From assembly GCA_022747635.1 (NCBI GenBank), contig JAKTNV010000004.1, positions 24,081,179 through 24,145,178 on the forward strand: a DNA stretch of 64,000 nt. Reading direction: 5' to 3'. Numbering within the stretch: position 1 is the stretch's first letter; each line of letters starts with the position of its first letter. Positions 1-11,700 of this stretch are shown here, piece after piece. The notes under the pieces were generated by a model, which ran no database searches, was not told where the DNA came from, and worked only from the letters and a program-made list of their open reading frames with translations. The position numbers and the translations under genes were made by a program. Origin of the DNA: Hetaerina americana (Eukaryota > Arthropoda > Insecta > Odonata > Calopterygidae).

Positions 1-660
1 CTCATTCCCATGACGGTTTTGTTCAAATGTGTTATTTATGGGCATAAGGGGACGTACGAAACATTAACTATAAATATGGATAAATATAAATGTATGCAGT
101 GCAGTTCTGTTTCGTGGGATATGGCAATGTGCAGGCTACGTACCAGAGAACTTGCGACATTGTTTTTGACGGTGATAATTTTTAATCAACATTCTTCATG
201 TTTTCTAAACAACACAGAGCATCAAAATTTGTTTTCTAAATAAAATGAATATTTAAGATTTTTTAATTGAAAATATGGTGGTGAGAACCAAATTCCCGTA
301 GCAGATCAGAGCTTTGAGAAATTCGCAGCTGAAAGTGCAAAAATGAGCTAGTTTCCCTGTTTCATAAGGATGCTACCCAAAAAAGTGTAATTTATATAAA
401 TATTTTTTTATAAATCGAGAAGAAAATTTTTTTTATGAAAATATATGTACCGAGAAGTAAAAGTAGTTCCATTTAAATGACGGCAGTTGGAGTATTTAGT
501 TATTGCGTACAATTTAGGCAGTGTTATGCTGAACCAATTTCTCTAAATATTGATACTCATTAAAATGAAAATATCTAAGTAAAAATGGTAATATATCGAA
601 TGTTGGCATTTTAAATTGATGCGCATACACTTTATGGTTTGAGCCATCGTATTCCACCGT
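1..660. other. AT-rich stretch, no gene seen
   Basis: The open frames here are short, lack splice context and resemble no family I know. I see no repeat structure apart from ordinary A/T runs. Confidence 0.5.
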
Positions 661-881
661 CAAATATCTATGAATAATGTGAAGTAAGATGTAGTGCTTT
701 CCCGGCGTATTTGCTTCATGAAGTTTTCTCGGGTCTTCCACCGGGTCAGGGGTTCCATATTAGACAACGTTTCGATGCCCAACTCGTGACCCGATTCCCT
801 GAGGACGATGCACGAGTCGGGAATCGAAACTTCGGCGAATATGGAACCCCTGACCCGGTGGAAGACCCGAGAAAACTTCAT
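661..881 (-). repeat. Inverted duplication of a short dispersed repeat
   Basis: Positions 718-760 are the exact reverse complement of 839-881 (43-bp arms). The interior is also self-complementary with mismatches: 769-788 pairs with 811-830. The whole 164-bp block is therefore two head-to-head copies of one unit. The right-hand copy carries CTGAGGACGATG, then AATCGAAAC, then CTGACCCGGTGGAAGACCCG and GAGAAAACTTC. On the minus strand the left copy runs on through 717-661 into CGCCGGGAAAGC. The same order of blocks occurs near 56.34-56.45 kb, so this is a dispersed family and not a chance palindrome. I see no coding capacity. The family name is unknown to me. Confidence 0.8.
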
Positions 882-1989
882 ATGTCAAATGTATTTTTTG
901 TTCTCTAGTACAATTAGTGGAAGAAAAATAATGCCTCTCATAAGAAAAAACGTGGCATGAATGTTCTTATTTTACCCTTTGAAAAACTTTTGCATGACTT
1001 ATCATCAGCAACGGAACCACGTAGTATCCCATTGTAATATGTGTTGAGGCACACCTCAACCAAACAGCGAACCTATCACCCTCCTCTTGAAAGAGCCCCA
1101 AGAAAATCTCGAAAAAAATATCCAACGGAAGTCTTTAATTTGTCTGTTCCGTGCCTATTTACCTTGGCAATAGAGATAGGAAGTGCTTGGCAGCCATTTC
1201 ATAGCGATTCCACAGGCGGAAGCAATGCGAAATGTGAAAGGACTAATACGATAAGCGTGACATGATTAAGCAAGTGAATGAAAAAAAAACGCTAATATAT
1301 ATTTAACTGACTCTTTTCCATCACATGCATTCACTTAAATATGGATTTAGCTGTCCACCCATTAATGCATTTCGATCGCGTTTTTACCCACAATTCTCAT
1401 TCGTTCCATGCGTTAAGTTTTCATTTCCGGTCGATACTAATTGTAAAGGGTTGGGCTTGAATTTGTGGAGAGCAACCAATAAATTCTTTTAAAAAAAATA
1501 GGAATGCAATAAACTTTCAAATGCTCCATTAAAAATCTAGAGAACTTTTGTAAGCACTTGATCGACGCACCACTACTTGGATGACACTGAAATAACAGCG
1601 AATCGGATTGCCATTTAGAAAGTAGTAATGCTTCAACTTTAATCGTTTTGTTGGGAATGAACATGAAATAAAATATCATTTATAAATCATAAAAGGACAC
1701 CAAACCTCCAGTTATGAAATAGATATTGCCCGTAGGTGCACTCATGTCATGTTTGTGGACTCAGGAATGACCTTAGGCCTGAAATTCAATCACGTATTTT
1801 GGTCGGAAGTTTTTCACGCTCTCGCTCTTGCTCACAGACAATTCAGTAATGGCAACACGCGGGGGAGCGGAAACATAAAATGCGTGATTATTTTTCATAT
1901 CTGTAATTATCCTTGCTTGTGCACTTTACAAAGCAAACGTTTGATGAGAGACTAACATTGTATCGATATTAAATCACATTAAATTTCAG
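882..1989. other. Intergenic or intronic, nothing supported
   Basis: AT-rich sequence with only short unsupported open frames. It ends at a good splice-acceptor-like sequence (ATTAAATTTCAG) at 1978-1989. Confidence 0.4.
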
Positions 1990-2124
1990 AATGATACCGT
2001 TGGAGCTGGTCAGGGAGTTAAAGGATGCCATCAATGTTGAAGGGTTCCCTAATGGGCAACTATTTCCCGAAGTCCTTCAAATGGCAAACATGTTCTCTGA
2101 GCCAGCTTCCGGGGTCATCACAGA
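1990..2124 (+). CDS. Candidate internal exon, unknown protein
   Basis: An acceptor-like ATTAAATTTCAG is followed by an open frame of 45 codons up to a donor-like GTAAGC at 2125; a second donor-like GTGAGT follows at 2131. The peptide begins MIPLELVRELKDAINVEGF and has an amphipathic, charged/hydrophobic pattern rather than low complexity. The segment is richer in G+C than its surroundings. The same frame stays open to a TAA at 2240, so the donor choice is uncertain. I recognise no family. A minus-strand candidate exon lies next to it at 2156-2246. The two need not overlap but they compete as explanations for this GC-richer patch. This is an ab initio call. Confidence 0.3.
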
Positions 2125-2155
2125 AGTAAGCAGTGAGTGCATCCCTTTCGGGAAG

Positions 2156-2246
2156 CTACCATCCGACTTCTCGGGACGGAATATCATACAGGAGTCCGGG
2201 ATATGCGAACGTGGGCAGACGGAGGCCAGAGGAGAACGATAACATG
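2156..2246 (-). CDS. Candidate terminal coding exon, minus strand
   Basis: On the minus strand the acceptor-like GTCACCTACAG is followed by C and then 29 open codons, MLSFSSGLRLPTFAYPGLL and so on, ending at TAG (2158-2156). The leading single base fits the phase left by the candidate exon at 4863-4944, which ends with two bases of a codon (AG+C gives Ser). I do not recognise the peptide. The evidence is splice-site quality, phase agreement and higher GC than the flanks. The alternative is that the plus-strand frame over 1990-2242 is the real gene and this is its shadow. Confidence 0.3.
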
Positions 2247-3399
2247 CTGTAGGTGACAACCCTGATCGTCTGAGGAGAATAATATCGTTTGGAAAGAAAA
2301 TTTCTCACACACCACGTACAAAATTTTATTTTATATTTTAAAGGTTTATTGACTATAACATTACTTTCGTTTTCGAAATGAAATATTTTCATTTTATTTG
2401 CTGGCAAGTGATGAAAAGTCACCCACAGATCCTAATCATTGCTATACTACTTTTAAGACGCCATTTTGGCATTGGTAATGCGGAGAATATACTTTCAGTG
2501 AAAACTTTGGAAAAAGAACTTCCATCAAAATTCGTATTATTCGTTTTTCGAAGATAAGAGACTCATCTTAAAGAATACAGAAAAAAATAAAAAAAATATA
2601 GGCAACTGATAGGGTGCAACGATTTATTCAAAAACATCTGCGATGGTGATTTGATGAATAAGCGTTAATTAAATGAATTGGTAAAGTCATGAAGGGCGGT
2701 CCAGAGTTATAGAAATTATTAGGGGAGAGCAATAAGAACGGAGATCAATTACGTCATTATAGATTGAAGGAAAAGTTTGCACTCAATTACGAAACGGGAT
2801 ACAGCCAAAAAATTCGGTCGCAACTGGCTTTCGAACTCAGGTCCTTGCTGTGCGAAGACAGAAGATACCAGCACAAAAACCAAATCCCTGATGACCACGA
2901 ATATCCTATGCAAAAAGAACCACGGAACAGACGGATTGCCATTCCTAAAAAGAAATGGTAAGAACAGCTACAGACCGATGGATATACTCATAGCTACGTC
3001 TAGTCATTACCTTTTCTTGATAATGATATGCCGCTTCACGCGTGGGAACATCACAGGATGTAGACTTAAAGGTATGACTGAGTCAGATGTGGCCCACTTG
3101 TCAAACTCATTGGGATGTAGTTCTTAAGGGCTTCGCACACATAGAAAGCAAGGTCTTCTGTATTATACACGCACGTACGCATCATGCATGTATAAGCTCT
3201 ATGAACATAATTTTTAATTCAAATCTGTTCACCTGTAAAAATGGTATCACTCGTCACATCGAATACTCAGGTAAGTGAAAAATATTTCCTTTACGAAGCA
3301 ACCTTAAGCGTACAATCGGTGAATTTTTACCATATTTTATTTTGTTTGAAATAAGATTCAGATTTTTTAATTAAGAACACATCAAAAATGGATATCGAA
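2247..3399. other. No gene supported; one strong donor-like site at 3271
   Basis: A near-consensus 5' splice site (TCAG then GTAAGTG) begins at 3271 on the plus strand. The open frame before it (ending ...CKNGITRHIEYS) has no convincing acceptor or homology. The rest is AT-rich with nothing recognised. Confidence 0.3.
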
Positions 3400-4240
3400 A
3401 GCGGCAAACAAAACTATAGAAATGCAAATAGGAAAAAGATAAGAAACCGATGCCCTAGAGATAAGATGAAGTTAAATTAGAAATATAGATGAGAGAAGGA
3501 AATAGAAGAATGTAAACACAGAGTTAAGTAGAAGAAAGTATAAAGAGTTGATTAATAAACTGAAACAGAAAATTAATAGCGCTGAAGAAGCATGGTGAAA
3601 GAAGCAGTGCAGGGAAATTAAATATTTAGAAATGAAAGGTGGCATTGACGCGGTGTAAAGAAAGGTGAAAGCTCTATTAGGAAAAAGAAGGGTCCATGTA
3701 AACAAGATCAGAACCAGAGCAGCTTTAAGAGAGATAAACAAAACACACACAAAAACCATATGATAAATAAATTAGGCCAACAAGCTTAGAGATAGAAAGA
3801 CAATATGATCTAAATGAGGATAGCTTAGGTCTATGCATACTATATTTGATGGTAAGACACAAAGAGCAAGGAAATATAAGATCATGGGGATAAACAATAT
3901 TCCAGCGTAACTAAGCATTTAGGTAAGCATGGGAGGATGAGTTTTTATGGACTAATACGCAGCATTTTCGAGGAAGGAATTTGGTCGTACGATTTCATCA
4001 GCTCAGTGGTAGTTCATATTCCGAAAAAGGTAAACGCTACATCATGTGACAACTACAGAAATGTAGTTGTCACATGATGTAGCGAAGATGTAGTAGAAAT
4101 GTAAATTAGATTTAGTACGACAAAGACCTTCCCTGGATCATCGATAAGAGCATGCAGAGCTGGGAAAATGATTACTTATGGGAGGATCATTTTGAGTTCA
4201 GAAAAGGAAGGTATGTGGAATTGAAGAGGGGCTTATTTTA
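3400..4240 (+). pseudogene. Decayed LINE: linker and start of reverse transcriptase
   Basis: Broken plus-strand frames resemble the stretch between endonuclease and reverse transcriptase in AP-endonuclease LINEs. A lysine-rich segment around 3530-3700 reads KYKELINKLKQKINSAEEAW and then REIKYLEMKGGIDAV. It is followed near 3950-4055 by RSIFEEGIWSYDFISSVVV and HIPKKVNATSCDNYR, which match the usual '...IYEEGxxPxDF...PIPKK...C..YR' block. Stops and frameshifts are frequent. The copy breaks up after about 4.2 kb. A snap-back palindrome at 4035-4084 interrupts it exactly after the CDNYR codons. Clade assignment (RTE-like or another APE-type LINE) is inferred from motif order only. Confidence 0.6.
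4035..4084. repeat. Perfect 22-bp snap-back palindrome
   Basis: Positions 4035-4056 are exactly reverse-complementary to 4063-4084, with a 6-base loop (AGAAAT). The left arm reads as LINE coding sequence and the right arm does not, so the right arm is probably a template-switch copy of the left. Confidence 0.9.
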
Positions 4241-4862
4241 CTGTCTAATGTTAGGTTGTGTGTTGTTTGGCGAGACAAGTAAATGTATCGCTGTACTGTT
4301 GTAAACGAGATTGGGTCCATCGTAGACTGTGTCCATTCGAAATCTACCTTAACCGATAGGATATCAATAAAAATGGCAATGGTTATAATAAGCATCTAAT
4401 ACCGTCCTAGTCTCTTTCGTACTAGCATTTATATTCCATCTTTTGGTGGACCATCAATATCCCACCTCTGATGCAGATCGTGTAATTCGTGTCGAGTGAT
4501 CGTGCCTTCCTAGTAATTAGACTCTTCTTGCGGTTAGTCAACACAGGCAATTTGTGCTTCGCCAGAATTATTATTATCAATGATTTTTCGGCAATGAGGC
4601 TGAACTCCACAGATAAAAATAATCAAGTTTTCCTTTTTACTTGCAACCTTCAGATGAAAACAAATTATTTCATACTGATGCCTTTTAATTTCGCTAACGG
4701 TGAAATTTGATTATCCTCTGGGCTGATTGCGTATTTTTTGCTCCTTATGAGTGCTTCCTTTTTTTCAATACATTCCATTGCTCAATGGTTATCTACCACC
4801 TTTGACGGGTTTTTTGATGCATACCAAGTTAATTACTAAAATATGTTGGTGTCAATACTTAC
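4241..4862. other. No gene supported
   Basis: AT-rich sequence without recognisable coding, repeat or splice structure until the candidate exon at 4863. Confidence 0.4.
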
Positions 4863-4944
4863 CTGCTGATGAACAAAACACGTCGCTGAAAGTGACCGGA
4901 CCACACGCCGCCGCCCAGGAAGTCGTGGTAGGCACGCATATCCG
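4863..4944 (-). CDS. Candidate internal exon, minus strand
   Basis: This 82-bp GC-rich segment (many GCC/GGC/GTC triplets) sits in AT-rich DNA and is bounded on the minus strand by acceptor-like GCATCTTACAG and a consensus donor CAG/GTAAGTATTG. All three frames are open. The frame that agrees in phase with the candidate exons on both sides (5735-5794 upstream, 2156-2246 downstream) reads DMRAYHDFLGGGVWSGHF and then QRRVLFIS. The composition jump plus two good splice sites make this one of the better host-exon candidates in the window. I do not recognise the protein. Confidence 0.45.
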
Positions 4945-5157
4945 CTGTAAGATGCAAGTATTATTAATTTTACAGGTATGACTCTCCCAAATGATAGTGA
5001 GCATTAAAACACATTTGATTTTTCTAATACTCCAATAAATGGTAAAGAAAATTACGCTCATTTGAGAGTAAATAGTAATAATTTACGCCTACAAATGGAA
5101 TTGGCATCAAATTGGCACAGGATAGTAAAATAGACTGGAAAAGAATAAAAACCTTTC
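4945..5157. other. Intron-like AT-rich spacer
   Basis: Short AT-rich spacer between the candidate exon and the hairpin at 5158. Nothing else seen. Confidence 0.4.
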
Positions 5158-5251
5158 AATATTGTAATGAAATGAATTATTGACTTTGTAATTCCACACA
5201 CATAGTGTGTAGAATAAAAAAGTCAATAATTTCATTTCATTTCAAAATATT
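5158..5251. repeat. Long imperfect hairpin, miRNA-precursor-like or MITE-like
   Basis: The 94-base segment folds on itself over nearly its full length. The left arm, containing ATGAAATGAATTATTGACTTT, pairs with the right arm, AAAGTCAATAATTTCATTTC, with one bulge. An inner stem pairs ATTCCACACA with TGTGTAGAAT around a 5-base loop (CATAG). Size and bulge pattern fit a pre-miRNA, but a tiny inverted-repeat transposon relic would look the same. No flanking target-site duplication was seen. Confidence 0.6.
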
Positions 5252-5299
5252 ATGCTAATTCCATAAAGTTACACCAGAGACAACAAAAAATCTTCATAA

Positions 5300-5640
5300 C
5301 TTGGTACTGGAGACAGATACTTGATATTGAGCTCAAATAGAATGAGAAAAGACCAACTACACAGATGAGCAAAAAAGGAAGAGATAGTGAAGATAGCGCC
5401 TAGCGGAGAAAAAGAAATAGATGGATTAATCATGTCTTAAGGCAATTTTCTTTGGAGCATATTAGGAGGGAAAATGGAAGGGAAGGCCCTAGAGAAAGCC
5501 ATGAGGCAAATATGCATGCCAAGCAAAGACGGTTGGTCGGTAAAACCATGAGGATCTACGGGAGGTAGTGTTTGAAAGGGGAGAGTGAAGTACTGAAATT
5601 ATAAAATCTCTCCATCAAAATACTGATGATGATGAGTTAG
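5300..5640 (+). pseudogene. Decayed LINE 3' end with (GAT)n tail
   Basis: Translated plus-strand pieces resemble the C-terminus of APE-type LINE polyproteins: RRKNRWINHVLRQFSLEHI, then RRENGREGPRE, near 5407-5505. This matches the common 'RR..WIGHVLR...EG' pattern after the reverse transcriptase. The segment ends in ACTGATGATGATGAG (5622-5636), the short simple-repeat tail expected of RTE-like LINEs. It may be the 3' part of the copy whose middle lies at 3400-4240, or a separate truncated insertion. Confidence 0.5.
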
Positions 5641-5734
5641 ATTAAGGGAAAAAAGAAAGGCGAAGTTGAAAATTAGAGATTCAGTATTAGACCTCCATTT
5701 ATTTTATTAGTGGATTTTTCTTCATAATTCTTAC

Positions 5735-5794
5735 CCGGAAACCAATATATTCCGAAGTTCCTAAGACGGCAGAGAAACCTTTCCTTAAAGTTCA
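5735..5794 (-). CDS. Candidate internal exon, minus strand
   Basis: This 60-bp segment is bounded on the minus strand by a pyrimidine-rich acceptor (TTTCGTCCTCCTTCAG) and a donor GG/GTAAGAAT. Only one frame is open: two leading bases, then NFKERFLCRLRNFGIYWFP, then one trailing base. That trailing base joins the two leading bases of the candidate exon at 4863-4944 (G+CG gives Ala) in the frame that reads best there. Single-frame openness and phase agreement support it. The protein family is unknown to me. Confidence 0.4.
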
Positions 5795-8700
5795 CTGAAG
5801 GAGGACGAAATCGAGAGATAATAGAAATACGACTTTGGATACCCTAAGTTGGGAGACTCACTCGATTATCCAATGAATGAGTGAATATTTTGAAAGTGCC
5901 TACGGAATTAAAGAAATATATACTTTGAATTTTCTTTAAATTATTTCCATATTTTAATTAAAACAAAAAGCAAAATATTTTAATGACCCCTCTTGAATAT
6001 AGTAGACCGCTTGGGAAGGTATTTTTCGGTGATAAATGCTAATAATGTCGTCTTCAAATTATCTCCACTACCTGAAGATTAATTTTATCTTTTTATAGCG
6101 AAGGTATTAATCCAGTTGCAGGCAAGACCGAATGCCAAATCTCATAAGACACCACTAAAAAAAAGTACTGGCTTAGTCGCCGCTGGTAAGATATGGACAT
6201 AAACTCTTTGAAACAAAAATATATTCCAGCCTCAACGTAACTTGGAGAGAGGACTTCATACAAAGACAATATATTTGTGTCACTATCATACTAGTTGGGC
6301 CCGTTTTTTGGTCACACAGTGAGATATTTACCTAATGGATAATTTCAACGGAAATCTCAAAGACGAATAATCAATTGGGAATACTGAATAAAAATACAAT
6401 ACAGACATGCGAATGGGGAGATAATCAGAGGTAAAAAGTTAATTACATGCGATAGAGACTAGAATGAAGGATTTTCCCCGTGGAATATAAGGGACGAAAT
6501 ACACACCTCAGTTGACGATATTTACGGTAAAAAAATGAATTAATGAGTTAGTATTAGTCAGTGAGATAACTATTATCGCACTGATATTATTGTGGATAAG
6601 ATCAATGAGTTCATTCACTTGGTTTACTGTTTCAATTACTAATAGAACTCAAACTTGTGATCTCAAGTAAACAACGAAGTTATAAATATGGGAGTACAGA
6701 TCTCGAGAGCATTATTATATTATTTTTATTTTCTACTTCTTCATCGTTCACATATCTATTACTTATTTCCCTGAAGTTTGAATCAATTGTGACTGTATGT
6801 AATGGCACCAGTTACTACTTTTTAGATATTTTCCTATATAGACCTTTATCTAAAATGCATGTACATGACTGTAAAATGGCATATCAAACTTCCAATTTAT
6901 TTAAAGGAAATGATCTAAGTAACACAATTAAGTACAAAAGAGTGCTACGCTAACTGTAATGGCTATAAAACTCCTTTCCTGATAGAAAAAATATTGGAAT
7001 TTCCGACGATGTCATTTCACCTCACATGCTACCTTCATCAGGCAATGTACATACAAATTATTCTCTAAGTTCAATCAATTGTTCAATGAGTTTCAACTTG
7101 ATTTCTTGTAAGCTGTAAAGAGATTGTAATTCAACAAGCATTTCAGTGATTTTCCGCTTTCTAATTGATGTTAATAAGGATACAATAAATCCATGAGGAA
7201 ATCAATCTATCTTGGAATGCTACAATCGACGGGACTGTCCAGATACCAGATCAAAGTTTCTCACCAGATATATAACCGCTTTTTAATTCGTAACTTAAAA
7301 CAAAATATGAATCAAAAGTTCGCTTCGTTTCTATCAAATTTATATAAGTCCCCAAGTTGCATTGAAATAAGGTTTTGAATACCTTTCTAAACTTAAATTC
7401 CTTTAATTTAATTGCCTGATTTGTTTCGGATAAACTGTTTAGTTGAGGGCTGTTGTATATCTAATGCGCTCAAATGGTTGCGATAACTTTCTGCTTTTAT
7501 TGCAATTCTGATTAATCAACACAAAAGCTATACTCCTAGTTGGGATCCAAATCCACAGATTTTATGCTATCAGCAAGCGAGAGTCACTTCCATAGGCATT
7601 AAATACTTGTACATTACCAACAAACTTATTCTAGTGGGTTCTACAGATATAATAAATGAATTATAAAATAAAATTAAAGAATGGGTAAACGATAAATATT
7701 AAATAATTTAAACTATATTCTTTCCACTAACATAATATATTGTACGACATCCACTTTTTTTAAAATAACAGAAATAAAATCAGCTGATAAAACACATTAC
7801 AATATGCATTGATGGGACAATTCAAAAGAAGTTTTTATTAATATTCACTTTAAAAAGGTCTTTCATAATGTGAAATATCTTGAAACCATCAAATACATAA
7901 AATGGGCAGTATGCTACTCTACTGTCTTCCTTAACATAACTTAGATAAAAGAAAGCTATTCATGCAACTAAGTTTCGAATATGAGTGACTTGTGTTATGT
8001 ATGGAACAACTGTTTTTTCACCCATTGCTAGAAATAAGCCTAAATAGATTATTACCAGGAAGACCGAGATTGTCTCCTTAAACGTAGGCTACAATGAGCG
8101 ATACACACGTAATAAGTCAAAATCTTCTTGATTAATAATGCCAGACGAATCAGAGGCAAATTGGGAAACAGTAGCGAAACGAAGACGACTTATCTTGTTT
8201 GCATATAAGTGAGAGCCAATGAAACATTTTTACATTGTTATTCATACGCTTTATATTAATTTTAAACACAAAACCCCTAGAAATCATAAAATATGACGAG
8301 AAACACTCAATTTAGTATTGTTATTTTCTAACTTCTTCAATAGTGGTAAGCGCAGTAAACACCAATGTCATTGCTCGATGTTATTTTAATAATAACCTTC
8401 AATTATATATTTTGATCTCTTCAAGTCGGGAACGATCCAACTCACTTTCTTGCAAAAAAATAGAGTACCCATAACTTATATAAATACGAGGATTTTTCAA
8501 TAAAGAGAGATCACGAATTATATTCGCATGATTGTTATGTAAAACCTTAAACGCTATATTCAATTGTTATCAAAATTTGTAATTTGTACGTACCGCAATT
8601 TCATTGGTTTAAATTTAATATATTAACCGTGGCAGACGTTGCAATTTGAAAATTTTTCAGTTTTCATACGGCAACGATGGTTGTAGCATGCGAAGAGCAA

Positions 8701-11700
8701 CATAATGGTAATTTATTTTGATTTCTTATAAGTTTTACAGGTCATTTGATCAACTGATCGAGATTTGCTATTGCTACTGATTGTTGCTTTGACTTTTTTC
8801 TTGTAGTTGTCATTTTTATACCGAAACTCTAATAACATATGTACATGTAGTTTTCATGCATTCTACGAGGTTTCTCACCTACAGATGAAATTTTATGGAG
8901 ATAAGACTCGTCTCATTGAATTTGTGACGCAATAAAATCTTAGGATGCGAGGATTCATGAAAATCCAAAGAGCCGTTTTGGAATAAATATTTACAATCAC
9001 CCATAGACACACCTTCGCACAACTAAACACACTCTCAATTATTTGCTCGTATTACGTAATATTAGTGCTGAAGTTTATCCACAAATTCGTGAAAGTGTTG
9101 AAAGAATCTCGTTTATAGAAATAGACTTCACCTCAAACGAAGCTCAGTCGAAATATACAGTTTTGATTACAAATGTTGTTTCACATTTCATGTTGCAGAC
9201 CCTGATGTTCCATCCCTATCCTTAGAGACCCAAACTATTTTCATGGGTTATCAACTGAAATATTTGTTTTCACTAGCTTCTCATCCTATCATGCAAGCCA
9301 ACTCTCCAAAAATACGCAATAATTTTAGTACACACAAAAAAGAAAGAATCAGTCTAGATTCGTAATCAAGACCCAATCACTTATTAAAAATATTTATTTA
9401 GATTTTTATGTTGCAGTAGTCAGATGGCATATGTACATTCAAGTTGTGTTTTTTAAAACTCTCCTCATTTCTTGAATTAATCCTTCAATTTTACGAAATC
9501 TCTTACAGTGTCTGTCTCATAGAATTTTCTTTCACATAGACTCCTAAATCCTCGAGACAAGGATAACATTTTTTTTGAAGAGCCGGCGAGAAAAACTAAT
9601 AATTCTCATTTCCGTCAACTTAAAAATCACCTCTAATGTATTTCATACTTTATTAATGGTGAAAACTTAAGAGATGGTTTCAATTTTCAGGCAACCTTAG
9701 ACTGCCCACCTGAAAGTCGGGCATAAAATATTTCGCTCACTGACTTGGCCATCAGTATCAAGAAAGAAAGCGGTAGAAAAATGAAGCAATTACAAGGAGG
9801 TAATAAAACATGAAGCGGTTAAAATTTTGGGGGCAGTTGAGCATTACTTTCCGGAAGCGACCCGACCCACGAAATTCGTAACTGGTTTACAGTTTCGGCG
9901 GCTGATTGCGGTTCACCTATGATTAATCAATTGCGCGGGTAATATGCAGAGCATACGAGGCTCATATTAGAAACTGACCGAACCCCTGATGCCTCTGGCA
10001 AAATAAAATTGGTTCGCTGTGGGGATGAGCGAGAAAGTTCAGAAACTTTTGATTGGTAGTTTTTGGACATGGCTTATATTATTATTTATTCCAGATGTCT
10101 TAGGATATAAGTTGATTGGATTGATCCTTCTTTTCATCAGAAACAGTTTCTCAGTCACGTTAGGAAATATTATAAATGCGTTTATAGCAAAATGTATTTG
10201 AAAAGAATAGCCTACGACTTAGACCGCAATCTAGTCTCCCAATAAGCAGATGGACTGAAATGGAACTTTAAAGAATTAGAAAATCCATGTAGAATTCGTC
10301 GAATTCGGTTTTATCCCATATTCAACTGAAATTGGTACAATTTAAATGCTCTAGTTTACAAATATGATTAAATAAATTGTTAATAAATTAATGTTATATC
10401 TAATTTAGTTCCCTTTAAGATTAGAGCCAAAATACTGCTAAATTATTGCATGAATATATGCTATGCTATACAAAACTATTGGGGGTGTAGAATTACGATG
10501 CAATTCAAAATCGCTATGAAGTTTAATACTCGTAGCTAAGGTCCGTTCGAAACAAACTCGCCAGCTAGCCTTGATCTGCTCTAACACTTACCTCTTCAAC
10601 TTATATATGTTAGGTTATCATTAACTCATTTTTATTTACTTCCGTAGAAATAGTATCCGAGAAAAGATTTATATCTTGGGTGGTACGAGTGTAACTACGA
10701 AAAGCAGTGTCTCAGCAAAAAGCTTCTGCGCCTACTACATCGATATTTTAATTATTGAGTCTGCATTGGTCAGATAAATAGAATCCAACTCATTACTCGT
10801 CGCAATACACTGGGTAGCCACATGACAAGGTGCTCTAGTAGGATTTGAGCATAATAATATATTTATTTTATTCAAGTACATGATTAAATCATTAGTTAGT
10901 ACATAAACATTTGACGCATTGGAAACATCAGACGACAATAGATATTCATGACCTATGGGATATCATAAAAGTGACCAGCTTGTACCAGCGACTTGTAATT
11001 AGTTGTAAGATTACTTAAATGTTTGTCCATGATAGTCTCGCGAACCGCGGATACAACTACAGTAATGAGTTGTCTAAAACCTGTACGAAGAGAAGTGGTC
11101 CTGAAGGAGTTTTCTAATGTTACGTGAGAGAATTGAAACCTTAAATCGTTATGTTCCTCATCTTACGCCACAGATTTTAGGTCGCTTTTTGAAGAGACTT
11201 CAATTAAACCCTAAATAAGGGTTTAGATATGTCCCTATGAAATCTCCAGTACCGGCATTCAGAAGCTTTTCCTGGCTAATGAAACCTTCCATCAAGCCAA
11301 ATAACATGGAAAGAGGACAGTGGCTAAAGTGACGCCTACATCGGGCAAGGTAGAGAGTGGTTAAAAAATATCATGAAGTTCGTGGCGTAGTTCATGAAAG
11401 ACCACCGAGTTTCTACTTTTTTCCCTAATTACGATAAAATAAATAACCGTAGATATTGAATGTTAAATAAAGAGCGCACATGATGGAAAACCAGGAGTAA
11501 ATGAGACTCCAGAACAGGCGGTTCATTTCACAAATTAACAGGGCATTGAATTGAAAGTAACACGCAAGTGAAAGTAAAAGCAACCCAATGTTGTGCCAGA
11601 TGCATACGAAAACAGAATAATGGGTTTCATTTAAAATGTAAAACAAACGAACACCTTCTTATTATTTAGTCGTCATTCAACAAAAAATTGGACATATAGA

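Noticed and set aside
3472..3759. 95-codon hydrophobic minus-strand frame that could suggest a membrane protein
   Set aside because: Antisense to Lys/Glu-rich LINE linker coding. Antisense of AAA/GAA codons always gives Phe/Leu-rich runs.
10591..10610. Consensus minus-strand donor (AGAG/GTAAGTG) as an exon end
   Set aside because: All three frames upstream close within a few codons and no acceptor is near.
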